A stretch of DNA of 13,718 bases. It comes from Hyphomicrobiales bacterium (GTDB lineage: Bacteria > Pseudomonadota > Alphaproteobacteria > Rhizobiales > Aestuariivirgaceae). The translations under genes were made by a program, and so were the position numbers. The notes beneath the pieces are model-generated. The model did no database searches and was not told where the DNA came from. It was given only the letters and a program-made list of their open reading frames with translations. The stretch is from assembly GCA_020029455.1 (NCBI GenBank), contig JAIBJH010000052.1, positions 1 to 13,718 on the forward strand, given 5' to 3'. Positions 6,367 to 13,514 of the stretch are shown one piece after another. Every line of letters begins with the position of its first letter. The stretch's first letter is position 1.

Positions 6367-7064
6367 CAGGCGGCCTCCGCCTTTGGCGCTACAACCCGCC
6401 CATCGGCGAAATGAATTTGCCGTGTGGCATAGTGGGCCATGTCTGGCTCGTGGGTCACCATGAGGATGGTGAGGCCGCGATCCTGATTGAGGGACTTGAG
6501 CAGGCGCATGATGTCGTGGCTGCGCGCCGAATCGAGGTTGCCCGTGGGTTCATCGGCAAGAAGGATGGTGGGGTCCGTGGCGATAGCTCTGGCAATGGCG
6601 ACGCGCTGCTGCTGGCCGCCGGACAGTTCCGCAGGCGTATGGTGCCCGCGGCCTTCAAGGCCAACGACGGCGAGTGCCCGTGCTGCCTTTTCCTGCCGCT
6701 CCCTCCTTGCCGTGCCGCGATAGACCAGAGGCAGTTCCACATTCTCCAGGGCGGTGGTGCGGGCCAGGAGGTTATAGCCCTGGAAGACGAAGCCAAGATA
6801 GTTGCGGCGGAGCATGGCGCGCGCCGTGTTGGAAATGGAGCCGACTTCAACGCCCTGGAAAAAATATTCACCGGAGGTGGGCCTATCGAGGCAGCCCAAC
6901 ACATTCATGGCGGTAGATTTGCCGGAGCCAGACGGCCCCATCACGGCGATGAATTCGCCCGGATAAATGTCAAGATCGACGCCGTCCAATGCGCGCACCT
7001 CGGATTCGCCTTGGCCATAGACGCGGGTGATGCGGTGGAGGGAGAGCAGGGGCTTTTCTGTCAC
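6366..7064 (-). CDS. MacB/LolD-type ABC transporter ATP-binding protein
   Basis: Cytoplasmic ATPase that drives the permease encoded just downstream. The 232-aa protein is a full nucleotide-binding domain: Walker A GPSGSGKST (43-51), Q-loop FVFQGYNLL (92-100), signature LSGGQQQRVAIARA (147-160), Walker B LLADEP (168-173) and switch His205 in MVTHEPDMA. The sequence type (VRALDGVDLDIYPGEF, GCLDRPTSGEY) belongs to the MacB/LolD/FtsE group. Translation starts with GTG at 7064 inside the adaptor stop (GTGA overlap), so the three proteins are translationally coupled. Confidence 0.95.
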   Translation of the reverse strand: MTEKPLLSLHRITRVYGQGESEVRALDGVDLDIYPGEFIAVMGPSGSGKSTAMNVLGCLDRPTSGEYFFQGVEVGSISNTARAMLRRNYLGFVFQGYNLLARTTALENVELPLVYRGTARRERQEKAARALAVVGLEGRGHHTPAELSGGQQQRVAIARAIATDPTILLADEPTGNLDSARSHDIMRLLKSLNQDRGLTILMVTHEPDMAHYATRQIHFADGRVVAPKAEAA

Positions 7065-8350
7065 TGCGTTTGCGCCTGAGTTTGTGCCCTCTGGGCAATG
7101 ATGACCTGGTCTCCGGTTTTGAGATCGCCGGAAAGAATGATGGTGTGCTTGCCGTCGCTGGCGCCGGCCTCAACCTTGACTTCGGCGGGCGCGCCATCGC
7201 GCAAGACATAGAGACTCCTCAGGCCGTCGGCGCTCACTTCCTTCTTGGCGCGGTTGTTGCGGGGAAAGCGTGGCAGGATCAATTGGGTGATGGAGAAGCC
7301 GCTCGAGGCTTCCTCGCGGGGCGGGGCAAAGCGCAAGGCCTCATTGGGCACCACAAGCTTCTGCTTGTAGTCCTCGACGGTGATGCGCGCCGTAGCCGTC
7401 ATGCCGGGGCGCAGCGACAGATCATCATTGGCGGCAGAGAGGACCGCCTTGTAGGTGACGACGCCATCAACTTCCTCGGGGGCGAAAGACAGTTTCTCAA
7501 TGACGGCGGGAAACTTGCGGTCGCGGTAGGCATCGACCGTGAACTGGGCCTGCTGGCCTTCCTTCACCGCGCCGATATCGGCTTCGTCCACCTGGGCCTC
7601 AAGCTGGATGCGGCGCAGGTCCTGGGCGATCTCGAACAGCACCGGTGCTTGCAGCGAGGCAGCGACAGTCTGGCCCGGTTCGGCGGCGCGCTTCATCACG
7701 ATGCCGTCGATGGGCGTGGTGATTTCGGCGTTGTTAAGATCGGTCGATGTCACCGCAAGGTCGGCATGGGCGGCGGCAAGCTGGCCCTTGGCGGATTCGA
7801 CCGTGGCATCGGCTCTCGCGGCCGCGGCGGTTGCTATTTCAACTTGTTCCTTGGCCACGACGCCGCGGCTTCCGAGGGATATCTGGCGCTCCAGAGCGAG
7901 ACTGCTTTCCTCGGCCGAAGCTTCCGCCTGCTTCACGCCCGCTTCGGCCATCGCAACCTTGGCCACGGCGCCCTGCAGTTGTGCCTTGAGCCGCGTCACG
8001 TTCAGCCGCGCCAGCACATCGCCTGCCTTCACATTGTCGTTCTCCGAGACAAGCACTTCGGAAATGATGCCGGACAATTCGCTGCCCACGTCCACCTTGG
8101 TGATGGGTTCGATCTTGCCAGTGGCCGACACCGTCACGACAAGGTCCGAGATTGCCGCAGAGGCCGTTTCGTAGCTTACCGCATTTGTGCTCGCCGACCG
8201 GGCAAGGAAGAACCACAGGAGTAAACCAGCCACGGCGGCAAGCAACACGGCCCATGCAATGCGCTTGGTCCAAGACCTTCGCACTGCGCGGGTATCGAGT
8301 CCCAGGGCATTTTGGATCTCTTCTGCGGTCGGCGGCATATACTGGTTCAT
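7061..8350 (-). CDS. MacA-like periplasmic adaptor (HlyD/RND membrane fusion family)
   Basis: Adaptor that links the inner-membrane ABC permease to an outer-membrane channel. In the 429-aa product a membrane anchor lies at about 31-50 (IAWAVLLAAVAGLLLWFFLA). A lipoyl half-motif follows (VGSELSGIISEVLVSENDNV), then an Ala/Glu-rich coiled coil (about 115-200), the second lipoyl half (ITTPIDGIVMKRAAEPGQTV), and beta-barrel and membrane-proximal regions (LRPGMTATARI). The tail is Gln-rich (QTQAQTQ). I start at ATG 8350 (MNQYMPPTAEEIQNALGLD), since the frame further upstream to 8509 is not family-like; no strong Shine-Dalgarno is seen. First gene of the operon adaptor-ATPase-permease, divergent from the TetR gene. 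No outer-membrane partner is present here. Confidence 0.93.
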   Translation of the reverse strand: MNQYMPPTAEEIQNALGLDTRAVRRSWTKRIAWAVLLAAVAGLLLWFFLARSASTNAVSYETASAAISDLVVTVSATGKIEPITKVDVGSELSGIISEVLVSENDNVKAGDVLARLNVTRLKAQLQGAVAKVAMAEAGVKQAEASAEESSLALERQISLGSRGVVAKEQVEIATAAAARADATVESAKGQLAAAHADLAVTSTDLNNAEITTPIDGIVMKRAAEPGQTVAASLQAPVLFEIAQDLRRIQLEAQVDEADIGAVKEGQQAQFTVDAYRDRKFPAVIEKLSFAPEEVDGVVTYKAVLSAANDDLSLRPGMTATARITVEDYKQKLVVPNEALRFAPPREEASSGFSITQLILPRFPRNNRAKKEVSADGLRSLYVLRDGAPAEVKVEAGASDGKHTIILSGDLKTGDQVIIAQRAQTQAQTQ

Positions 8351-8605
8351 GTGTCTATAGACGTAAACAGCGGCTGGATTCCGTTGGTGGTCCGCCGCAC
8401 ATGAGCCGTTTGCCCATGGCGTGGGCCAACTGCGTTGATCTGGCGCAATGCGGCACAGATTGCCTCGCAAAGCAGGCAAAACTTGGTGGCCGGCAGGCAA
8501 CCATTCCACGCCAGAGCTGCTTCAAGCGCTACCTTAGAAATCGCTCTTATTTGTTTGATCCGTATGGTGATTTTTGTCCTGCATAGGGAGGATAAGAATC
8601 TGCCA
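8351..8605. other. Divergent intergenic region between efflux operon and TetR cassette
   Basis: No gene is evident. It holds a perfect 10-base palindrome GTCTATAGAC (8353-8362) next to the adaptor start, a small hairpin TTGCCT/AGGCAA (8460-8479), and CGTATGGT (8561-8568), which resembles one half of the TetR operator. I could not point to a convincing -35/-10 pair for the adaptor on the - strand. Confidence 0.5.
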
Positions 8606-8633
8606 TTGACACATACCAACCAGTCGGTATGGT
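8606..8633 (+). promoter_or_regulatory. Promoter of the TetR-VOC-SRPBCC-VOC operon
   Basis: A perfect -35 TTGACA (8606-8611) is followed after 16 bases by TATGGT (8628-8633) as -10. Transcription would start at about 8640-8641, on or next to the ATG at 8641, so the regulator mRNA may be leaderless. Confidence 0.65.
8612..8631. promoter_or_regulatory. TetR-type operator within the promoter spacer
   Basis: CATACCAACCAGTCGGTATG is a 20-base inverted repeat: half-sites CATACCAACC and, read on the other strand, CATACCGACT agree at 8 of 10 positions. It fills the space between -35 and -10 exactly, the position expected for a repressor that blocks RNA polymerase. Autoregulation by the adjacent TetR protein is the natural inference. 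Confidence 0.7.
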
Positions 8634-8640
8634 TGTTTTC

Positions 8641-9255
8641 ATGAATGTAACCCAACCATCCACCCGCAGCAAATTGCTGAATGCCGCCCTGCAGGTCGTG
8701 CGAACAACGGGATTTGAGGCGACAACCGTCGATGAGCTTTGCCGTACGGCGGGCGTTACAAAGGGCGCCTTCTTCCATCACTTCAAAAGCAAGGAGGAAC
8801 TGGGCGTCGAAGCCACGCGTTACTGGACGGAAATGACGGGTGCGATGTTTGCTGCCGCGTCCTACCACGAATTCGAGGATCCACTGGACCAACTCATCGC
8901 CTATGTCGATTTCCGCCGCCAACTGCTGGAGGATCACAGCATTCCGGAGGCGACCTGCCTGCTCGGCACCATGGTGCAGGAGACCTACTCATCCAATCCG
9001 GTGCTGCGCGAGGCCTGCCGCATCGGGATTGAGACACATGCCGGAACGATTGCCGAAATTATTGCTGCTGCCAAATCCCGGCATGCGCCGAAGGCAAGTT
9101 GGTCCGCCGAAGGATTGGCGCTGCACACACAGGCGGTGATCCAGGGTGCCTTCATTCTGGCCAAGGCGCGCGATGATCTTTCCATCGCGGCGGATTCGAT
9201 CCTGCATCTTAGGCGCTACATCGAATTGTTATTTCACTATGGAAAAGAGGAGTGA
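8641..9255 (+). CDS. TetR/AcrR-family transcriptional regulator
   Basis: Probable repressor of its own operon. The 204-aa product has a typical TetR N-terminal DNA-binding domain: helix-turn-helix in TTVDELCRTAGVTKGAFFHHF (about residues 28-48), followed by KSKEELGVEA. The remaining all-helical part would bind the inducer and dimerise; it contains PEATCLLGTMVQE. I start at ATG 8641 because the alternative ATG 8629 lies within the operator and -10 box. No Shine-Dalgarno precedes 8641, which fits a leaderless transcript. The stop is 3 bases before the VOC gene. The inducing compound is not predictable; the neighbours suggest a small reactive or toxic organic molecule. Confidence 0.92.
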   Translation: MNVTQPSTRSKLLNAALQVVRTTGFEATTVDELCRTAGVTKGAFFHHFKSKEELGVEATRYWTEMTGAMFAAASYHEFEDPLDQLIAYVDFRRQLLEDHSIPEATCLLGTMVQETYSSNPVLREACRIGIETHAGTIAEIIAAAKSRHAPKASWSAEGLALHTQAVIQGAFILAKARDDLSIAADSILHLRRYIELLFHYGKEE

Positions 9256-9258
9256 GTT

Positions 9259-10023
9259 ATGTCGAAATTCATTTGGTACGATCTGATGACGCCGGACATC
9301 GCCAAGTCCAAGGATTTCTACGCCCATGTTGTCGGCTGGAAGATCGAGGACAGCGGCATGCCGGGCATGAACTATAACGTCCTCAAGGCAGGCAACATCG
9401 ATATAGGCGGCATGATGAAGACGCCGCCCGAAATGATGGAAGGGGCAAAGGGACGTCCCTGGATGGGGCACGTATATGTGGACTCTGCCGATATAGCCGC
9501 CGAGACGGCAAAGAAACTCGGCGGCAAAGTCTACCGGCCCGCAACGGACATTCCAGGCGTCGGCCGTTTCGCGGTGCTGGGCGACACAGGCGGCGCGGCC
9601 TTCATCGCCTTCAAACCCAATGGTTCCGGAGAGCCGAAGAAGGTGGTTGATGGAACGCCTGGTCATATCGGCTGGCGCGAATTGATGTCAGCAGACTGGA
9701 AGAAGGACTGGGAGTTCTATTCATCGCTCTTCGGTTGGAAGAAAGCCGAGGCCATGGATATGGGGCCCATGGGTACTTACCAGATTTTTGAAGCGCAGGG
9801 CGGACAGCAGGGCGGGATGATGACGAAGACTGCTGATGATCCTTCGCCGCCGTATTGGAACTATTATTTCAATGTGGATTCAATTGGTGCCGCTATGAAG
9901 CGGGCCACGTCAAAAGGCGCTTCATTCCAACGCGAGCCCATCGAGGTTCCGGGCGGCGGCTGGGCGGTCAACGGAACGGACCCGGTTGGCGCCGCATTCT
10001 CACTCTACAGCCTGAACAAATAA
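9259..10023 (+). CDS. Two-domain VOC family protein (glyoxalase/bleomycin-resistance fold, CFP-30B-like)
   Basis: Cytoplasmic protein built of two VOC modules: residues 1-120 (FIWYDLMTPDIAKSKDFYAH...) and about 130-254 (GWRELMSADWKKDWEFYSSLFGW...), which are visibly duplicated. The family includes the mycobacterial CFP-30B antigen and many putative metal-dependent or metal-free ligand-binding or lyase proteins. The usual His/Glu metal ligands of glyoxalase I are not obvious, so binding or sequestration is as possible as catalysis. Length 254 aa is normal. GAGGAG six bases before the ATG is a good Shine-Dalgarno, and the TetR stop is only 3 bases upstream, so both are co-transcribed. Substrate unknown. 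Confidence 0.88.
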   Translation: MSKFIWYDLMTPDIAKSKDFYAHVVGWKIEDSGMPGMNYNVLKAGNIDIGGMMKTPPEMMEGAKGRPWMGHVYVDSADIAAETAKKLGGKVYRPATDIPGVGRFAVLGDTGGAAFIAFKPNGSGEPKKVVDGTPGHIGWRELMSADWKKDWEFYSSLFGWKKAEAMDMGPMGTYQIFEAQGGQQGGMMTKTADDPSPPYWNYYFNVDSIGAAMKRATSKGASFQREPIEVPGGGWAVNGTDPVGAAFSLYSLNK

Positions 10024-10036
10024 TAAGGAGGAGATC

Positions 10037-10489
10037 ATGCCCTATACGTCGAACTTTCATCGCGTCTTCAAGGCTCCGCCAGCCCGCGTCTACAAGGCGT
10101 TTCTTGATCCCGCCGCCATGTGCAAATGGCTTCCGCCTGCCGGATATACCTGCACGATCCACAGCCTTGATCCGAAGGTCGGCGGCGCCTTCCGCATGTC
10201 CTTCACGGAGTTTGATTCAGGCGGCGCCAACTCCTTCGGCGGCACCTATCTCGAACTCGTGCCCAACAAGAAGCTGCGCTACACCGACAAGTTCGATGAT
10301 CCCAATCTTGCGGGTGACATTGAGGTGACGGTGGTGCTGAAGGAAGTTTCCTGCGGCACGGATGTGTCGATCACCCAGTCAGGCATTCCTGACATCATCC
10401 CGCCGGAGATGTGCGATCTCGGCTGGCAGGATTCGCTGAAGCAGCTGGCGCAATTCGTCGAAGTTCTGGCGCTGCCGGCACAGGGTTAG
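10037..10489 (+). CDS. SRPBCC/AHSA1-type ligand-binding protein
   Basis: Member of the START-like (Bet v1 fold) superfamily, AHSA1 branch, which binds hydrophobic ligands in a deep cavity. The 150-aa product begins FHRVFKAPPARVYKAFLDPA and has the diagnostic MCKWLPP, then GGAFRMSFTE and GGTYLELVPNKKLRYTDKF. It ends with a C-terminal helix (GWQDSLKQLAQFVE) typical of the family. AAGGAGGA just ahead of the ATG is a very strong Shine-Dalgarno, so this may be the best-translated gene of the cassette. It lies 13 bases after the VOC gene and 4 before the next one. Function beyond ligand binding is unknown. Confidence 0.9.
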   Translation: MPYTSNFHRVFKAPPARVYKAFLDPAAMCKWLPPAGYTCTIHSLDPKVGGAFRMSFTEFDSGGANSFGGTYLELVPNKKLRYTDKFDDPNLAGDIEVTVVLKEVSCGTDVSITQSGIPDIIPPEMCDLGWQDSLKQLAQFVEVLALPAQG

Positions 10490-10493
10490 CAGC

Positions 10494-10976
10494 ATGATCC
10501 AGTTCCAGAAGATTTCTCCCTTCCTGTGGTTTGATGGCCAGGCGGAAGAGGCAGCCAACTACTATGTGAAGGGCTTTCTGAACTCCCAGATCAACACCAT
10601 TCTGCGCAATCCCAAGGATTCGCCATCTGGGCCGGAAGGTTCGGTGCTGACGGTTCACTTCGAGCTTCAAGGCCATCAGTTCACCGGCATTAATGGTGGC
10701 CCGCAATTCAAGCCGAATGAATCCGTCTCTTTCGCGGTTGCCTGCGAAGATCAGAAGGAAGTGGATTTCCTCTGGGACTACCTTTCGGAGGGTGGGGCTA
10801 CGTCCGCCTGCGGCTGGCTCAAGGATCGCTGGGGATTTTCCTGGCAAATCGTGCCGCGGCGCATGCTCGAGATCCTCACGGGCAAAGATCAAGCCGCAAT
10901 GGCCCGTGCCTTTAACGCCATGCTGGAGATGACGAAACTCGACATTGCTGCCATCGAAAAGGCAGCTAAGGGTTGA
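10494..10976 (+). CDS. PhnB-like VOC protein (3-demethylubiquinone-9 3-methyltransferase-like fold)
   Basis: Single-module VOC protein of the family often labelled 3-dmu-9_3-mt; that name comes from an old annotation, and ubiquinone methylation should not be assumed. The 160-aa sequence shows the family's start (KISPFLWFDGQAEEAANYYV), then GPEGSVLTVHFELQGHQFTGINGG, VDFLWDYLSEGG, and CGWLKDRWGFSWQIVP near the C-terminus. It lies 4 bases after the SRPBCC gene and ends the cassette. Eight bases later comes a partial copy of the GC-rich palindrome. A second VOC fold in the same operon suggests that the products act on, or sense, related small molecules. Confidence 0.9.
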   Translation: MIQFQKISPFLWFDGQAEEAANYYVKGFLNSQINTILRNPKDSPSGPEGSVLTVHFELQGHQFTGINGGPQFKPNESVSFAVACEDQKEVDFLWDYLSEGGATSACGWLKDRWGFSWQIVPRRMLEILTGKDQAAMARAFNAMLEMTKLDIAAIEKAAKG

Positions 10977-10983
10977 GCTGTTT

Positions 10984-11004
10984 CCCTCCCCACAAGGGGG
11001 AGGG
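10984..11004. repeat. GC-rich palindromic repeat, copy 3 (partial)
   Basis: CCCTCCCC, loop ACAA, GGGGGAGGG: the same terminal hairpin as in copies 1 and 2, without the GGGTGGGGGT/ACCCCCACCC module. It lies directly after the last VOC gene and could stabilise the 3' end of that mRNA. There is no T-run, so classical termination is doubtful. Confidence 0.8.
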
Positions 11005-11072
11005 TGCAAGTGCTGGATGCATTCGATTTGCAAATGCTCTAAGGGGTTCACCTTTTCCATTACCGGGAACCC

Positions 11073-11948
11073 ATGCCTCAATCCTCAAATCTGCGCGGCA
11101 TCATGGCCATGGTGCTGGCCGGCATCACCTTTGTGAGCTGCGACAGCTTCCTCAAGCTGCTGATCGCCAATGATGTGCCGCCACTGCAGGCGCTTGTCCT
11201 GCGCGGTATTTCGGCGACCATCTGGTGCCTCGGCCTCCTTACGGTGATGGGCCAGCTGAAGCACCTGCCGAAGGCCTTCGGCTTCTGGACACTGATGCGG
11301 GCGCTTGCCGAAGTCTTCGCCGTCACGGCCTTCATTCTGGCGCTCGCTAATGTGCCGCTCGCCGATGTGACGGCCATCTACCAGGCGGCCCCGCTTATCG
11401 TTCTTGCTGGTGCAAGCCTGTTCTGGGGCGAGCATGTGGGCTTTTTCCGCTGGCTCTTGATCGGCCTTGGCCTTGTGGGGGCGCTGGTCGTCGCCCAGCC
11501 GGGCTCTGCGGGCTCATCACCCTATGCGTTGCTCGCGCTCGTCACGGCGCTCGCCTCCGCCATCCGCGATCTCCTGACGCGAAAAGCGCCCGCCGATGCG
11601 CCGGGTCTCGTCATCACTTTCACTGTCATTGTCGCGGTGCTGGCCGTCTCGCTCATCAACACCTTGCTCTTTGAAAATTGGACTCCGGTCACCGGAAAGC
11701 TCGCGCTTTTTGCGCTGGGCGCAGGCTTCTTCGTGATGTGCGGCCATTTCTTCGTCTTCATGTCTTTCCGCCTCGCCACGGCCCGGTCGGTTGCGCCCTT
11801 CTACTATTCCTTCACGCTTGTTGCGGCGCTGTTTGGCGCCATGTTTTTCAATGAATGGCCGAACGTGACAGCGCTCGCCGGTATTGCCATGATCATCGCC
11901 TGTGGATTGGGCGTGTTGTTGTTTGAAAAAAGGGGTGTGAAACCGTGA
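11073..11948 (+). CDS. EamA/DMT superfamily inner-membrane transporter
   Basis: Probable small-metabolite exporter of the drug/metabolite transporter superfamily, with two EamA repeats and about ten membrane helices in 291 aa. Family features include LVLRGISATIWCLGLLTV in the first repeat and LADVTAIYQAAPLIVLAGASLFWGE near residue 95. The second repeat ends in a charged tail (FEKRGVKP). I chose ATG 11073; upstream is only a weak CGGGA and an inverted pair GGGTTC/GAACCC (11044-11072). It overlaps the threonine aldolase gene by 4 bases (GTGA), so the two are co-translated. The superfamily includes threonine/homoserine exporters such as RhtA, which makes an amino-acid substrate attractive, but this is inference from the neighbour. 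Confidence 0.92.
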   Translation: MPQSSNLRGIMAMVLAGITFVSCDSFLKLLIANDVPPLQALVLRGISATIWCLGLLTVMGQLKHLPKAFGFWTLMRALAEVFAVTAFILALANVPLADVTAIYQAAPLIVLAGASLFWGEHVGFFRWLLIGLGLVGALVVAQPGSAGSSPYALLALVTALASAIRDLLTRKAPADAPGLVITFTVIVAVLAVSLINTLLFENWTPVTGKLALFALGAGFFVMCGHFFVFMSFRLATARSVAPFYYSFTLVAALFGAMFFNEWPNVTALAGIAMIIACGLGVLLFEKRGVKP

Positions 11949-12988
11949 ACTTTGCTTCCGATAATGTCTATGGCGTTGACCCGCGCATCATGCAGGCGAT
12001 GGTTGATGCCAACACTCGCCTCACCGATGTTTCATACTGTCATGACGAGGGCGCGAAGGCGGTAGAGCAACGGCTCTCGCAGATTTTCGGGAAGGACGTG
12101 AAGGCTTTTCTGGTGATGAACGGCACGGGGGCAAATTCACTGTCCCTCTCAACCATTGCGCCACCTCATGGCGGCATTTTCTGCCACGAGTCCTCCCACA
12201 TCAACACGGACGAATGCAACTGCCCGGAGCTTTTCACGGGCGGGGCCAAGCTCATTCCTTTGCCGGGCGAAGGCGGCAAGATTGCGCCTGCCACAGTCGC
12301 CAATAAGCTCAATTATTTCGGCCATGGTGAACATGCGCCAAAGCCCACGGCGATCTCGCTCTCCAATGCAACAGAGCTGGGCCGCGTCTATTCGCCTGAC
12401 GACATTGCCGCGCTCACTGCCGTGGTGAGGCCCAAGGGCATGAAGCTGCACATGGATGGCGCGCGCTTTGCCAACGCGCTGGTATCCATTGGTTGTACGC
12501 CTGCTGAGTTGACGTGGAAGGTGGGCATCGATGTTCTTTCCTTCGGCGGCACCAAGAATGGCGGCATGATGCTCGAAGCGGTGGTGTTCTTTGATGCTGC
12601 CCTGGCGGAAGATTTTCTTTACCGCCGCAAGCGCGCCGGGCAGTTGCAATCCAAAGGCCGGTTCCTTTCGGCGCAGATGCTTGCCTATCTCGCGGATGAT
12701 GTGTGGCTTGCCAATGCCAAGCGCGCCAATCGCCTTGCTTCTGAGCTGGGCAAGGGAATTTCAGCCAGCAATCACATGCGCCTGAGCCAGCCCGTCGAGG
12801 CCAATGAAGTTTTTGCAGTCTTGCCGAAGGCGAGTTTTGATGCCGTGCAGGCCAAGGGTGCTTTTTTTTATGACTGGCCCATCGATGGATTGAATGAGGA
12901 TGAGATCCATTGCCGCTTCGTCACATCATGGGCAACACCGGAGGAACATGTGAAGGACTTCATCGCGTTGCTGCGCTCCCATGCTTGA
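11945..12988 (+). CDS. Low-specificity L-threonine aldolase (PLP-dependent)
   Basis: Cleaves L-threonine or allo-threonine to glycine and acetaldehyde, and related beta-hydroxy amino acids, in the cytoplasm. The 347-aa protein is of fold type I: MNFASDNVYGVDPRIMQA at the start, HINTDECNCPE near residue 85, LHMDGARFANAL (about 168-179) with the PLP-contacting Asp, and FGGTKNGGMM with probable PLP-binding Lys204. The start codon is GTG at 11945, overlapping the transporter stop; a purine-rich AAGGGGTG precedes it. Its own end overlaps the next gene by 8 bases. The CNC in place of the more usual residues after DE is a small oddity. LtaE and LtaA types are not separable here. Confidence 0.94.
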   Translation: MNFASDNVYGVDPRIMQAMVDANTRLTDVSYCHDEGAKAVEQRLSQIFGKDVKAFLVMNGTGANSLSLSTIAPPHGGIFCHESSHINTDECNCPELFTGGAKLIPLPGEGGKIAPATVANKLNYFGHGEHAPKPTAISLSNATELGRVYSPDDIAALTAVVRPKGMKLHMDGARFANALVSIGCTPAELTWKVGIDVLSFGGTKNGGMMLEAVVFFDAALAEDFLYRRKRAGQLQSKGRFLSAQMLAYLADDVWLANAKRANRLASELGKGISASNHMRLSQPVEANEVFAVLPKASFDAVQAKGAFFYDWPIDGLNEDEIHCRFVTSWATPEEHVKDFIALLRSHA

Positions 12989-13364
12989 AGGCAAGATGAG
13001 GCTTCTGCTGCGCGCGGAAGGGGCGGCGCTTGCCGCAGCATCGCTGTTGGCCTTCCACGCGCTCGATATTTCCTGGTGGATGTTTTTCGTTTTGTTTCTC
13101 GCGCCCGACTTGGCCTTTGTCTTCTATCTCTTCGGTCCGCGCGCCGGCGCCATTGCCTACAACGTCATGCATTCGACGATCGGACCCATTGTGCTGGGCG
13201 CCATCGGCTGGTGGGTGGGTCTCGACATATTGGGCACGATATTGGTGGGATGCGCCGTGATCTGGATGGCCCATGTGGGCTTCGATCGCATGCTGGGCTA
13301 CGGCCTCAAATATGCGTCCAGCTTTCACGATACGCATCTGGGAAAGATCGGGCGGGGTAAGTAG
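12981..13364 (+). CDS. DUF4260 family integral membrane protein
   Basis: Protein of unknown function, 127 aa. It contains about four hydrophobic segments (near residues 12-28, 31-50, 56-78 and 80-100) and the family's hallmarks: LAPDLAFVFYLFGPRAGAIA, YNVMHST, WMAHVGFDRMLGYGLKY and FHDTHLGKIG at the C-terminus. The ATG at 12981 lies inside the last codons of the aldolase gene (8-base overlap), so translation is probably coupled. No catalytic role is known for the family. Its place after the transporter and aldolase may be historical rather than functional. Confidence 0.88.
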   Translation: MLEGKMRLLLRAEGAALAAASLLAFHALDISWWMFFVLFLAPDLAFVFYLFGPRAGAIAYNVMHSTIGPIVLGAIGWWVGLDILGTILVGCAVIWMAHVGFDRMLGYGLKYASSFHDTHLGKIGRGK

Positions 13365-13377
13365 TTTTGCTTCAACC

Positions 13378-13470
13378 CATCAGATCCCGAAGCTGGGTTC
13401 CATCTCTCGCTGCGCTCGGATGGAATGACGGGGTTTTACCATCCGTGCGCGCGATCATCGGGATCTGATG
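13378..13470. repeat. Nested inverted repeat: outer 13-bp arms around a GATGGAA hairpin
   Basis: CATCAGATCCCGA (13378-13390) is exactly complementary to TCGGGATCTGATG (13458-13470). Inside lies TTCCATC (13399-13405) paired with GATGGAA (13419-13425), within the sequence from GGGTTCCATC to GGATGGAATGACG. This pattern resembles dispersed intergenic repeats of alphaproteobacteria. Confidence 0.75.
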
Positions 13471-13473
13471 AAT

Positions 13474-13485
13474 CGGAGCGCTCCG
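13474..13485. repeat. Perfect 12-base palindrome
   Basis: CGGAGCGCTCCG reads the same on both strands. It lies between the two GATGGAA-type repeat copies and is followed by CGGAGTGACG, echoing the ATGGAATGACG of the first copy. Probably part of the same repeat cluster. Confidence 0.6.
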
Positions 13486-13514
13486 CAGGACGGAGTGACG
13501 TGTTTTTGTTTATT

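Noticed and set aside
7070..8224. 384-codon frame on the + strand across the efflux adaptor gene
   Set aside because: Antisense to the MacA-like gene, Gly/Arg/His-rich composition typical of shadow frames.
8351..8509. Upstream start (8509) for the efflux adaptor
   Set aside because: The extra 53 residues are Cys/Arg/Pro-rich, unlike the family, whereas MNQYMPPTAEEIQ before the membrane anchor looks natural.
8629..8640. ATG 8629 as the TetR start
   Set aside because: It lies in the -10 and operator, so it would not be on the predicted transcript; 8641 gives a normal TetR N-terminus.
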